A stretch of DNA of 64,000 nt, from positions 53,589 to 117,588 of the forward strand of contig CAJQMR010000024.1 of the NCBI GenBank assembly GCA_905479495.1. Direction: 5' to 3'. The notes under the pieces were generated by a model. That model was not told where the DNA came from, ran no database searches, and saw only the letters and a program-made list of their open reading frames with translations. Positions 41,899 through 50,557 of the stretch are shown in pieces; the stretch's first letter is position 1; each line of letters starts with the position of its first letter. This DNA comes from an uncultured Anaerolineae bacterium. GTDB taxonomy: Bacteria > Chloroflexota > Anaerolineae > Promineifilales > Promineifilaceae. Both the position numbers and the translations under genes were made by a program.

Positions 41899-42684
41899 CT
41901 ACTTCTCTTGTTGCCACCACGGTTTACGTTTTTCCAGGAACGAACTCATCCCCTCACGACCTTCCTCGCTGTCACGCAGGCTGGCGATGAGGTTGGCTGT
42001 GTAGTCGCGCATGGCCTCTTTGGGTTGATGTGCCACCTGGCGAATAAGTTCCTTGACAGCAGCCTGTGCCTCAGGCGCTGCTTGCAGCAGTTGGTCGATG
42101 CGTTCATGAACGGCCGTATCCAACGCCTCCTCCGCTACCACATGATTCACCAGCCCAATCTGCCGTGCTTTGGCCGCAGCAAACCGCTCCCCGGTGAGGA
42201 ACAGCTCACGCGCATTGTCGGCCCCAATCTTGGCCAGCACAAATGGCGAAATGACAGCTGGCACAATGCCCAGCCGCGCCTCGCTAAAGCCAAATTTGGC
42301 CCGGTCCACCGCCACCACACTATCGCAGCAGCTTACCAGCCCCACGCCGCCGCCAATTGCCGCACCGTTTATCCGGCCAATCACGGGCCGGGGACATTGG
42401 TCCACCATGAGCATGAGGTCAAAAATGGCTTCGCCGTCCTGCACATTTTCGGCAAAGGTGTAGTCAGCGGCAGCCCGCATGAAGCTTAAATCGGCACCGG
42501 CACAAAAGGAACGGCCGTTGCCCGTCAGCAGCACCACCCGTACCTCTTTTTGCTCAGGGATAGTTTGGAATACGGCCGTTAACTCCCTGATCATCGTCGG
42601 CGTCAGGGCATTGTGTACTTCTGGCCGGTTCAGAGCTACCGTCAGCACGGCCCCATCTTGCCTAACTTCAATTTCGCTGTTCAC
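41899..42684 (-). CDS. Enoyl-CoA hydratase/isomerase family protein (LiuC-like)
   Basis: A 261-residue crotonase: GNGRSFCAGADLSFM is the CoA-binding and oxyanion loop, AIGGGVGLVSCCDSVVA the second part, and FSEARLGIVPAVISP carries the acid/base Glu. The first catalytic Glu of classical hydratases is replaced (GGGVGL), a feature shared, as I recall, with methylglutaconyl-CoA hydratase LiuC. Together with the biotin carboxylase upstream it hints at leucine or fatty-acid breakdown. Same strand, 30 bp from the SDR gene. Confidence 0.85.
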   Translation of the reverse strand: MNSEIEVRQDGAVLTVALNRPEVHNALTPTMIRELTAVFQTIPEQKEVRVVLLTGNGRSFCAGADLSFMRAAADYTFAENVQDGEAIFDLMLMVDQCPRPVIGRINGAAIGGGVGLVSCCDSVVAVDRAKFGFSEARLGIVPAVISPFVLAKIGADNARELFLTGERFAAAKARQIGLVNHVVAEEALDTAVHERIDQLLQAAPEAQAAVKELIRQVAHQPKEAMRDYTANLIASLRDSEEGREGMSSFLEKRKPWWQQEK

Positions 42685-42714
42685 AATTCACCATTTAAGG
42701 TTCACAATTTATGA

Positions 42715-43506
42715 TTACCAAACCGTCTTCATCACGCCGCCATCCACTATCAACGTCTCGCCCGTAATGTAGCTGGCCGCATCAGACAGCAAAAACGCGC
42801 CCGCTCGACCAAACTCCTCAATGGTGCCATAGCGGCCCCAGGGAATTTGGGCCTCCTGCATCGCCTGCTGTTCGACTACGCTGCGCCCCGCGTTTTTGGC
42901 TCCAAGCGCATCCAGCGATTTCACCCGATCTGTCAAAATGCGGCCCGGCACCAGATTGTTTACCCGAATCTGCTCCGGGGCCAGTTCCCGCGACAGGCTC
43001 TTGAGCAGGCTCACCACACCAGAACGCATCACGTTAGACAGTAGCAAAATATCAATCGGTTCCTTTACAGAAGAGGAGGTGACGGCCAAAATCGAACCAC
43101 CACCGCGCGCCCGCAACTGGGGCAGCACCGCCCGAATCATACGCACGCTGCTTAACAACGTCAGTTCAAAGGAAGACTGCCAGGCGGCATCGTCAAAATC
43201 ATCAAAGCCACCGGCTGGTGGACCACCGGCATTCACCACCAGCCCATCCACACCACCAAATTTCGCTACGGTTGACGCCACCCAAGCAGCAATCGAGCCC
43301 GCATCACGGGCGTCTAACACGCTGCCCAAAGTCTCTGCACCTGTCTCATTGTGTAAAGTTCCAGCCGCCGCTAAAATATCCGCTTCGGTTCGACTGCCAA
43401 TCGAAACTTTGGCACCTTCCCGCGCCGCTGCCTGGGCAATCCCATAGCCCAAACCCTTGCTGGCGGCTGCCACCATAATCACCTTGTCTTGAAGCCCTAA
43501 ATCCAT
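42715..43506 (-). CDS. Short-chain dehydrogenase/reductase, atypical active site
   Basis: 263 residues from ATG 43506 behind an AGGAG site. The Rossmann fold start VIMVAAASKGLGYGIAQAAA and VNAGGPPAGG are normal SDR features, and SILAVTSSSVKEP holds the catalytic Ser. At the place of YxxxK the sequence is LLLSNVMRSGVVSLLKSL, so the Tyr is missing and the Lys is replaced by Arg; the end VNNLVPGRILTDRV and ASYITGETLIVDGG are normal. A known SDR subgroup has this substitution, and its activity is uncertain. One base from the MBL gene upstream. Confidence 0.85.
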   Translation of the reverse strand: MDLGLQDKVIMVAAASKGLGYGIAQAAAREGAKVSIGSRTEADILAAAGTLHNETGAETLGSVLDARDAGSIAAWVASTVAKFGGVDGLVVNAGGPPAGGFDDFDDAAWQSSFELTLLSSVRMIRAVLPQLRARGGGSILAVTSSSVKEPIDILLLSNVMRSGVVSLLKSLSRELAPEQIRVNNLVPGRILTDRVKSLDALGAKNAGRSVVEQQAMQEAQIPWGRYGTIEEFGRAGAFLLSDAASYITGETLIVDGGVMKTVW

Positions 43507-43507
43507 G

Positions 43508-44263
43508 TCATCTCCTGAATGCCACCGTCTCACCATCGGCGGGAATGCGCAGGCGAGCCTCCGAAATGCCTTGAGCCGTGGCTGCCGCTCGCAAATCGGC
43601 GCGGGTTACGGTGCCATGATCGAGGGATTCCAAATGCACAGCCACAACAGTTGCGTCAGGCGCAGCCTGGCAAACGGCTATGGTTTGGGCTGTGTCCATG
43701 ACAATGGGATCGCTGTCGCCAAATTTGGCCCCACTGGAATGCGTAATAATCACGTCGGGTTGATGCTGGGCAATCATCTCGGCCACAGGCTCATACCAAA
43801 TGGTGTCACCCATCCAGTAAACTTTTGGCTCAGCGGCAGCTTGCCAGACAAAACCGGACACATTGCCCATGCGCTCAGCCAACTCACCAGTGCCATGCCG
43901 CCCCGGCGTACGGGTGAAGGTAATATCTTGCCAGGTGATTTGGGTAGAGACGGCCGTAACCAATTCAAACCCTTTCTCCCGAATCGTTTCTTCATCTCCA
44001 GGCTGGCAAAATATCGGCAATGATTTGGGCAGCAGATCGATGGCCACTTCGTCAAAATGGTCAGGGTGCAAATGAGACACCAGCACCATCTCGGCTCCCT
44101 GGATCACATCTTCTGCTGGCATAGGCAAATCGACGATAGGATTTTTAGAAATCCCAGCAAAGGAGCGAATTGTTTCCTTAGCTGCTAAAAATGGATCGAC
44201 CACAAAGAAATGACCGCCAAATTCTACACGCAGGGTTGCATTACGGATGAGTTGGACCTTCAC
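43508..44263 (-). CDS. Metallo-beta-lactamase-fold hydrolase
   Basis: About 251 residues when read from GTG 44263 (an AAAAAGGTG site precedes it; the frame is open to 44305). The metal-binding motif SHLHPDHFDE (HxHxDH) is present, with WMGDTIWYEP and ITHSSGAKFGD for the later metal ligands and VVAVHLESLDH. It resembles UlaG/RomA-like MBL hydrolases acting on small lactones or phosphoesters; substrate unknown. It starts a minus-strand run with SDR, enoyl-CoA hydratase and AAC(3)-like genes spaced 1-30 bp. Confidence 0.8.
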   Translation of the reverse strand: MKVQLIRNATLRVEFGGHFFVVDPFLAAKETIRSFAGISKNPIVDLPMPAEDVIQGAEMVLVSHLHPDHFDEVAIDLLPKSLPIFCQPGDEETIREKGFELVTAVSTQITWQDITFTRTPGRHGTGELAERMGNVSGFVWQAAAEPKVYWMGDTIWYEPVAEMIAQHQPDVIITHSSGAKFGDSDPIVMDTAQTIAVCQAAPDATVVAVHLESLDHGTVTRADLRAAATAQGISEARLRIPADGETVAFRR

Positions 44264-44317
44264 TTTTTCACCTTTTTCTTGAATGAGTCTAGCCCAAATT
44301 ACCAATAAACATTATTA

Positions 44318-44384
44318 ATTATTGGAAATAAGAAGCCTCACGCAAAGTCGCAAGGAGGAAAATCTTAGCGTCTTTGCGTGACAT
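44318..44384. repeat. Dispersed repeat element copy 2 (family G)
   Basis: Intergenic, between the MBL gene and the formate dehydrogenase stop. A 30-bp end identical to the inverted copy at 32914-32987 and short terminal inverted repeats CACGCAAAG/CTTTGCGTG bracket a variable centre. Confidence 0.75.
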
Positions 44385-44404
44385 AAAGTTAAAACCGACA
44401 ATGT

Positions 44405-46576
44405 CTAATGAATTTGCACGGGGTCTTTGATAGCGCCACGATCCAGGAGCGGTTTGTTGTATCCTTCGTCCCAACCTTCGGGGGCTGTGGTTTTTTGGAT
44501 GTTTACGGCCGTATTCTTGTAATCCGGAATCTTGGCCCGCTCATCCACCCGATCCAGCGTTAGCAAATTCGCCGCCGCTTCAGCAAAGTGAAAGGGAATA
44601 AAAATCGTATTGACCGGCGAACGCTCCGTCACGAGCAGCCGCGTTTTAATTGCCCCACGCCGCGAACTCACTTCCACCCAGTCCCCAGTCTCCAGTCCCA
44701 TTCTCTCCGCATCGCTAGGATTCATCTCACACACCGCTTCGGGGAAAACATCCTCCAGCTTGGAATTGCCCGACATCGTGCTGCCGTGCCAATGGTAGAG
44801 TACACGCCCTGTGCTCAGGTTAAAGGGGTATTCCTCATCTGGCTGCTCCGACCGGGTACCAAACTTCACTTCCCAGAACTTGCCCCGGCCACGCGGGAAG
44901 CTGTCGGCAAAAAGAAACGGCGTACCGGGATGGTCCAACGACGGGCACGGCCAATGCACCCCACTTTCCCGCTCCAGCCGCTCGTAAGTGATGCCCCAAA
45001 AATCTGGCGTCAACTGGCGCATCTCTTCCCAAACTTCCCCGGCGTCAGCATAATCAAAACCGGCCGTCAGCTGCACCCCCAACCGCTGCTCCACCCGTCG
45101 GCCCAAATCACAAATAATCCCCCAATCCGGCCGTGATTGGCCAACGGCGGGCACAGCCTGCCGCACGCGCTGCACCCGGCGGTCGCTGTTAGTGAAGGTG
45201 CCATCTTTTTCGGCAAAGCTGGTGGCGGGCAAAATCACGTCGGCCATTTCACCTGTTTCGTTGATAAAAATGTCCTGGCAAACCAGGAACTCCAACTGCT
45301 CCAGGGCATGGCGCGTGTGATTCTGATTTGGCTCGCTGATCATGGGATTTTCGCCCACGACGTACATGCCACGAATATCGCCGTGAGCCGCGCCCGTTAC
45401 CATTTCGGTGGCGGTAAGTCCGGGCACATTGTTAAGCTCGCGTCCCCAGAACTGCTCAAATTTTGCTTGCGTCGCCACATCGTCCACCCGCTGGTAGGCA
45501 GTGTACACGTTAGGCAAACCGCCGCTGTCTGAGCAGCCCTGCACGTTGTTTTGCCCCCGCAGCGGATTTAGCCCGGTGCCTGCTTTGCCCACATGGCCGC
45601 ACATCAACGCCAGGTTCACCAGCGAGAGGGTGTTGTCCGTGCCGTGGGTGCTTTGGCTAATGCCCATGCCCCAGTAGATAGCGCCGCGCTCGGCGCTGGC
45701 ATATAGTCGGGCTGCCTTGCGAATATCATCAGCAGGGACACCGCTCACTTTTTCGGCCCACTCTGGCGTACATTCTTCCAGCGATTCCAAATAATCGTTA
45801 AAGCCTTCGGTCCGCTCGGCGATAAATTCCTCATCATACAATTTTTCTTTAACAACCACGTGGGCCATCGCCTGAAAAACAGCCACGTCAGTGCCGGGAT
45901 TTTGGCGCAGCCAAAGCGTCGCAAAATCGGTCATCTCAATGCGCCGGGGATCGATGGAAATCAGTTTAGCTCCGTTTTGGCGCACAGCTTTTTTGAGGAA
46001 GTTAGAAATAACCGGATGTGTCTCGGTGGTGTTAGAGCCGGTAACGATAAACACATCGAGATTCTCCATTTCGGCAATGGAGTTGGACATGGCGCTGGAG
46101 CCAATGGAAAGCTGCAAGCCGGTGACTGAGCCAGCATGGCACAACCGGGCACAGTGATCCACATTGTTGGTGCCAAGGAGTGCACGGATAAACTTCTGGA
46201 AAATGTAGGTGTCTTCGTTGGTGGCTTTGGCGCTGGCGTAGCTGGCAATGGCGTCGCCGCCGCTCTCTTGGGTAATGCGGGCCAGATTGTCGGCCACGTA
46301 ATCCAGGGCCTCATCCCAGGTGGCTTCACGCCAAACGGGCTTGGCGCTGCGCCCTTCCTCGCGGTTGGTGCGGATGAGCGGTGTCTTTATGCGGCGAGGG
46401 TGCTTGACATAATCCGTACCAAATCGCCCTTTAACACACAACATGCCGTAGTTGGGCGCAGCGTCAAACGGGGCTTCCACCGCATAAATATAATCATCTT
46501 TCACTTGCAAATTGAGCTGGCAACCTACCCCGCAATAGGGGCAAGTCGTTCGTACTGTTCTATCAGGTGTGATCAT
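44405..46576 (-). CDS. fdhA: Molybdopterin formate dehydrogenase alpha subunit (cysteine form)
   Basis: The 723-residue protein begins with the 4Fe-4S motif CPYCGVGC with a later Cys in MLCVKGRFG, then the molybdopterin guanine dinucleotide domains: FIRALLGTNNVDHCARLCHAGSVTG, where the second Cys is the Mo/W ligand that is Sec in E. coli FdhH; GSNTTETHPV; GQNNVQGCSDSGGLPN; and a C-terminal domain SRRGAIKTRLLV. It is short and without an N-terminal ferredoxin extension, so it needs separate electron-carrier subunits that are not seen here. It is the last gene of a likely operon with the NTF2-like and AOR genes. GGAGG lies 7 bases before the ATG. Confidence 0.9.
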   Translation of the reverse strand: MITPDRTVRTTCPYCGVGCQLNLQVKDDYIYAVEAPFDAAPNYGMLCVKGRFGTDYVKHPRRIKTPLIRTNREEGRSAKPVWREATWDEALDYVADNLARITQESGGDAIASYASAKATNEDTYIFQKFIRALLGTNNVDHCARLCHAGSVTGLQLSIGSSAMSNSIAEMENLDVFIVTGSNTTETHPVISNFLKKAVRQNGAKLISIDPRRIEMTDFATLWLRQNPGTDVAVFQAMAHVVVKEKLYDEEFIAERTEGFNDYLESLEECTPEWAEKVSGVPADDIRKAARLYASAERGAIYWGMGISQSTHGTDNTLSLVNLALMCGHVGKAGTGLNPLRGQNNVQGCSDSGGLPNVYTAYQRVDDVATQAKFEQFWGRELNNVPGLTATEMVTGAAHGDIRGMYVVGENPMISEPNQNHTRHALEQLEFLVCQDIFINETGEMADVILPATSFAEKDGTFTNSDRRVQRVRQAVPAVGQSRPDWGIICDLGRRVEQRLGVQLTAGFDYADAGEVWEEMRQLTPDFWGITYERLERESGVHWPCPSLDHPGTPFLFADSFPRGRGKFWEVKFGTRSEQPDEEYPFNLSTGRVLYHWHGSTMSGNSKLEDVFPEAVCEMNPSDAERMGLETGDWVEVSSRRGAIKTRLLVTERSPVNTIFIPFHFAEAAANLLTLDRVDERAKIPDYKNTAVNIQKTTAPEGWDEGYNKPLLDRGAIKDPVQIH

Positions 46577-46731
46577 GAGGGTGCCTCCAAACTCGGTTTA
46601 CTCAGTGGGTTTACTTCCAAATAGCCCTTATCTACCAACTTTTTCATAGTTAAACATATCAATTACGTTGACACAGCCTTCTTGAGTAAGTGGTGTCCAA
46701 GACGGCCGTTTCGCCGGCAAAACTTCCAGCA

Positions 46732-47211
46732 TTATGATTGATACTCCGGATGGGTAGCAATAAATTTATCCAGGCCAGCAACGGCCGTTTCCCTTACCTT
46801 CTTCTGCATCATCGGCGTCCAACCAGCCAGCAACCCCGGCAAACCCAGCGCCATACGCGTCCAGTGCCAAAAGTCAAACTGATCCGCGTGGCGCACAATC
46901 AGGCCATCGGCAAAGGTAAAATTGGCCTCGACCCGATTGTGTACCTTGCGCCCGGTGGAAAACGTGTAGATTGCTTCCCAATGTGCCTGCCCACTGGCTT
47001 GCGTAGCCACCACATCCCGGAAAGAAACCTGTAAATCTTTGCCTCGCTCGCACAGCATGTGCCACATGGCCAGCGCCCGCTTGCCCTGCAAATCGCCAAA
47101 GGCGGGGTCGGAAAAATGGATGTCAGGATGGTAGCAGGCGATCATACCTGCGTGGTCCCGCTGCTGAAAGGCGGTATAGAAATTGCGGATGAGCTGTTGA
47201 TTTTCTTGCAT
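46732..47211 (-). CDS. NTF2/SnoaL-like small protein
   Basis: The 159-residue protein shows the SnoaL/NTF2 pattern: LIRNFYTAFQQRDHAGMIACYHPDIHFSDPAFGDLQG at the start, then WEAIYTFSTGRKVHNRVEANFTFADGLIVRHADQFDFWHWTRMALG. These cone-shaped proteins are ketosteroid isomerase-like enzymes or binders. It sits between the AOR gene (10 bp upstream) and the formate dehydrogenase gene (155 bp downstream), so an accessory role is possible, unproven. Confidence 0.75.
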   Translation of the reverse strand: MQENQQLIRNFYTAFQQRDHAGMIACYHPDIHFSDPAFGDLQGKRALAMWHMLCERGKDLQVSFRDVVATQASGQAHWEAIYTFSTGRKVHNRVEANFTFADGLIVRHADQFDFWHWTRMALGLPGLLAGWTPMMQKKVRETAVAGLDKFIATHPEYQS

Positions 47212-47221
47212 TAGGGCTCCC

Positions 47222-48985
47222 CTATGATTTTTGTTTTACACGGCCGTATTCATCCGCCACACCCTGCACACCCACCTCATCCAGCTGATCGTAAATCTGG
47301 TGCACCTCTGGCGCGCGAAAGCGAGCAGCCAGGTTAGATGGGGGCAGCGACTCATCGTAGAAAAAGTCCGGCAAATTATCGTCTTCCTCAACAAAACCGG
47401 CCGCCAGGTTAAATTCACGCTCCAGCCGCAGGCAGGCCCGCCCAATTTCATGGAAAAAGGTAGGGGCCAAATCAGTACCAACAGCCGCATTGATCGCCTC
47501 AGCCAGAAAATCTATGTTGGGATTTGTGGTGGTACGGCCGAAAACACAAAAGCCAATCGAATCAACCGCAGCGCAGGCAATTTGTGCCTCTAAGCTAAGC
47601 TGCTTTAATTCAGCCAAATCTTTGCCACGAGAATTCACCCGAGGTACATTGCCCGTCGTGTGGTCTGCCCCCTGCGCCGACGTCATCATTGAAATGCCCG
47701 TCACCTCGATGACGCGCGGATCGTAGGCAGAGATGGCCTGCTTTTTCACCACCGGCACGCGATGAATGCCATAATGTTCACCCACCCGGGCCGTGCCTTG
47801 GGCCCACAGCCGACCCTTTTCCGAGCCCGCCTGTAGTTCGGCAAATACTTTGCGCATAAAGTCCAGATCGCCAAATTCTGCCTGCCCCGCATCCATCAAG
47901 ACGGCAATCGTCGCCCCGGTTTCAATCGTGTCAATGCCCAACTCATTGCAATATTGGTTCATTTCTGCCAGATGATCCGGCTCGCGCAAACCGCAGTTGG
48001 TGCCCAACAATGCCAACGTCTCATACTCTACTGGGGATGTAATCTCTTTGCCATCCGCGTCCACATACACGTTGCTGCACTGGATGGTACAACCAGGCAT
48101 ACAGGCATGGGTTTGATTGCCACCACGTGAATTATTCAATTCGGTGATGTATGTACCACCCATTTTGAACGGCTCCTCATCATCATTAACTTGAGCGCCC
48201 AGGGTGAAATTATTTACCGGAATGCCTCCTACGTGGTTGGTGTAGTCGGCCATGGCCATCGTGCCGATGGGGCTGTAGCTATTTTGAATAACCGGGTCTT
48301 CCTGAATAAGTTTGGCGTAATGGCGCACCGAGTCCAGCGTCTTTTTACGGTCATGTAGATTAGGCATTTTATGCAGTTCAATCACAATGGCTTTCACTTT
48401 TTTACTGCCCATTACCGCCCCCACGCCGCCACGCGCTGCCAAGCGAGAAGCCCGCCCATCGCTATCGCTAATGGTGATGCCAGCCAGCAACCCTTGATAC
48501 TCGCCAACGGGGCCACATAAAGCAAAGCTAATCTTCGTGCCGTATTTTTCATACAGCAGGTCGGCAACTTCGCTGTTCAATTTTCCCAAATAAAGTGTGC
48601 CATCATGGAAGGTGAGCTTGCCTGCCTTGTCGATGTGCAGCACAACCCAATCATCCGACTGACCATGCAGTGTAAAGCCGGCAATATCGACACGACCCAT
48701 CGCATAGGCCAACGTTCCCCCCCCGTTGGCTTCTTTAATGCCGCCCGTCAGCGGGCTTTTGCAGCCAACGCTGATTCGATTGGCGTTAGAGAAAGTCGTG
48801 CCAGCCAACGGCCCAGCGGAAAAAATCAGGGGATTATCGGGGCCCAGTGGATCAACGGCAGCCAGGTTATTCTCCACCAGGGTTTTGGCAATGAGATAGC
48901 GTCCTGCTTTAACCAGCGCTTCGCCCGCGATGGGTTCGCTGGTGATGGTTTGTTCATTCAAATTGACGTTTAAATAGTTTCGCAT
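47222..48985 (-). CDS. aor: Aldehyde ferredoxin oxidoreductase (tungsten-type)
   Basis: The 587-residue protein is AOR-family: YLNVNLNEQTI start, NRISVGCKSPLTGGIKEANGGG, RGGVGAVMGSKKVKAIV, then the 4Fe-4S cysteines CMPGCTIQC and the fourth Cys in SIGFCVFG, and THACMPG context. It uses a tungsto-bispterin cofactor and ferredoxin to oxidise aldehydes to acids or, in reverse, reduce acids. Cys spacing is C-x3-C-x3-C rather than the C-x2-C-x3-C of the P. furiosus enzyme as I recall. It heads a likely operon (AOR, NTF2-like, formate dehydrogenase) and needs ferredoxin supplied elsewhere. Confidence 0.93.
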   Translation of the reverse strand: MRNYLNVNLNEQTITSEPIAGEALVKAGRYLIAKTLVENNLAAVDPLGPDNPLIFSAGPLAGTTFSNANRISVGCKSPLTGGIKEANGGGTLAYAMGRVDIAGFTLHGQSDDWVVLHIDKAGKLTFHDGTLYLGKLNSEVADLLYEKYGTKISFALCGPVGEYQGLLAGITISDSDGRASRLAARGGVGAVMGSKKVKAIVIELHKMPNLHDRKKTLDSVRHYAKLIQEDPVIQNSYSPIGTMAMADYTNHVGGIPVNNFTLGAQVNDDEEPFKMGGTYITELNNSRGGNQTHACMPGCTIQCSNVYVDADGKEITSPVEYETLALLGTNCGLREPDHLAEMNQYCNELGIDTIETGATIAVLMDAGQAEFGDLDFMRKVFAELQAGSEKGRLWAQGTARVGEHYGIHRVPVVKKQAISAYDPRVIEVTGISMMTSAQGADHTTGNVPRVNSRGKDLAELKQLSLEAQIACAAVDSIGFCVFGRTTTNPNIDFLAEAINAAVGTDLAPTFFHEIGRACLRLEREFNLAAGFVEEDDNLPDFFYDESLPPSNLAARFRAPEVHQIYDQLDEVGVQGVADEYGRVKQKS

Positions 48986-49084
48986 GGGTTTCCTCTTCCA
49001 AAATTGAGTCAGAAAATGGGTTCGCTACTAGGTTATCACAAAACGGCCGTTCCGTGTCCCACCAACCAAGCTATTTTATGATAA

Positions 49085-49200
49085 GATTCTCAAAAAAGTG
49101 GATGCAGAAACCGGAGAAAGGAGAGAGAACTTAGAGAATGCTCAAAATTCTCAGCGTGCTCATGCTTCTCTGCGATCTCTGCGTCCTAAAAAGGATTTGC
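49085..49200. repeat. Family B-like repeat before the CoA-transferase gene
   Basis: Imperfect arms GAGAGAACTTAGAGAATG and GCTTCTCTGCGATCTCTGCG lie between the divergent AOR and CoA-transferase genes. It resembles the family B units elsewhere but is degenerate. Apart from this, 48986-49210 shows no gene. Confidence 0.4.
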
Positions 49201-49210
49201 ACCAGCACCC

Positions 49211-50557
49211 ATGAACAAAATTCCTCAAATTTCATTAGAAACGGCCGTTTCCCACATCAAAAGCGGCGACACCATTCTCGTTGGTGGCTTTGGCATGACC
49301 GGCAATCCGGTACACCTACTGCACGCCCTGGCCGAAACCGACATCAAAGACCTGACCTACGTGGCCAACAATGTTGGCGAACCCGGTCTGGGTGGTGGAC
49401 GCCTGCTGCGCAACGGGCAGATCAAAAAAGCGATTGGCTCCTTCTTCACCAGCAATCGGGAAGCAGTTGCCGCAGCTCAGTCTGGGGCAATCGAGGTTGA
49501 ACTGATTCCCCAGGGTTCCCTGGCCGAAGCCATGCGGGCTGCCGGGGCTGGGATTGGTGGCTTTTATACGCCAACGGCCGTTGGCACCGTTCTGGCGGAA
49601 GGCAAAGAAACCAAGAAAATCAATGGCAAGCCCTACGTCTTTCAAGCCGCCCTGCGGGGTAACGTGGCCCTCCTCCGCGCCTGGCGCGCCGACGAAGCAG
49701 GCAATTTGGTTTATCGCATGACCGAACAAAACTTCAACAAAGCAATGGCCACTGCAGCCGACCTGGTTATTGCCGAGGTGGAAGAAATTGTGCCGATGGG
49801 CAGCCTCGATCCCAACGAAATTCACACGCCTGGCTGCTATGTTGATTTTCTGGTGCAGGCTCACACCACGCTGGAGGATTTAGGCTCCTCCGCCTCCATC
49901 AGCGGCGGGGCAAAAAAGGTAAACGACACCCGAATGCTCATGGCCGAACGCGCCCTGCAAGAGCTAAAGCCAGGCGATGTCGTGAACCTGGGGGTGGGCA
50001 TTCCCACCCTGGTAGCCGATCTCATCACACCGGAGCATGGCATTATATTGCACACGGAAAACGGCATGCTGGGCGTTGGCCCCGCGCCAGAAGCAGGCGG
50101 CGCGCTGGACTATCCGGTAAATGCGGGCAAAATTCCGGTAACAGCCCTGCCCGGCAGCAGCTACTTTGACAGTGCCGACTCATTTGCCATGATTCGTGGT
50201 GGGCATGTGGACGTGGCCATCATGGGCGGCTTGCAGGTAGATGAAGCGGGCAATTTAGCCAACTGGGCCGTGCCCGGCAAGCCATTGCTGGGGGTAGGTG
50301 GGGCAATGGATCTGGCTTCCGGGGCAAAAAGGCTGATCATCACCATGACCCACGCCAGCCGCGACGGACAGGCAAAAATTGTGCCGGAATGCACCTTGCC
50401 CCTCACAGCGCTCAACGCTGTCGATATGGTCATTTCTGATTTAGCAGTGTTTGCCTTTGTGGATGGCCAGCTTACTTTGCTGGAGCTAATGCCGGGGGTG
50501 ACATTGGCAGATGTAAAGGAAAAGACAACGGCCGTTTTCGTTGAAAAAATCAGTTAG
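49211..50557 (+). CDS. Fused 3-oxoacid CoA-transferase (A and B subunits in one chain)
   Basis: The 448-residue protein joins the two halves of family I CoA-transferases. The first (residues 1-215) has SGDTILVGGFGMTGNPVHLL and NNVGEPGLGGGRL; the second has LGVGIPTLVADLI, GIILHTENGMLGVGPAP with the catalytic Glu in TENGMLG, and LIITMTHASRDGQAKIV. Like eukaryotic SCOT, it would move CoA between succinyl- or acetyl-CoA and an oxoacid. The stop overlaps the DUF2079 gene on the other strand by 8 bp. Confidence 0.9.
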   Translation: MNKIPQISLETAVSHIKSGDTILVGGFGMTGNPVHLLHALAETDIKDLTYVANNVGEPGLGGGRLLRNGQIKKAIGSFFTSNREAVAAAQSGAIEVELIPQGSLAEAMRAAGAGIGGFYTPTAVGTVLAEGKETKKINGKPYVFQAALRGNVALLRAWRADEAGNLVYRMTEQNFNKAMATAADLVIAEVEEIVPMGSLDPNEIHTPGCYVDFLVQAHTTLEDLGSSASISGGAKKVNDTRMLMAERALQELKPGDVVNLGVGIPTLVADLITPEHGIILHTENGMLGVGPAPEAGGALDYPVNAGKIPVTALPGSSYFDSADSFAMIRGGHVDVAIMGGLQVDEAGNLANWAVPGKPLLGVGGAMDLASGAKRLIITMTHASRDGQAKIVPECTLPLTALNAVDMVISDLAVFAFVDGQLTLLELMPGVTLADVKEKTTAVFVEKIS

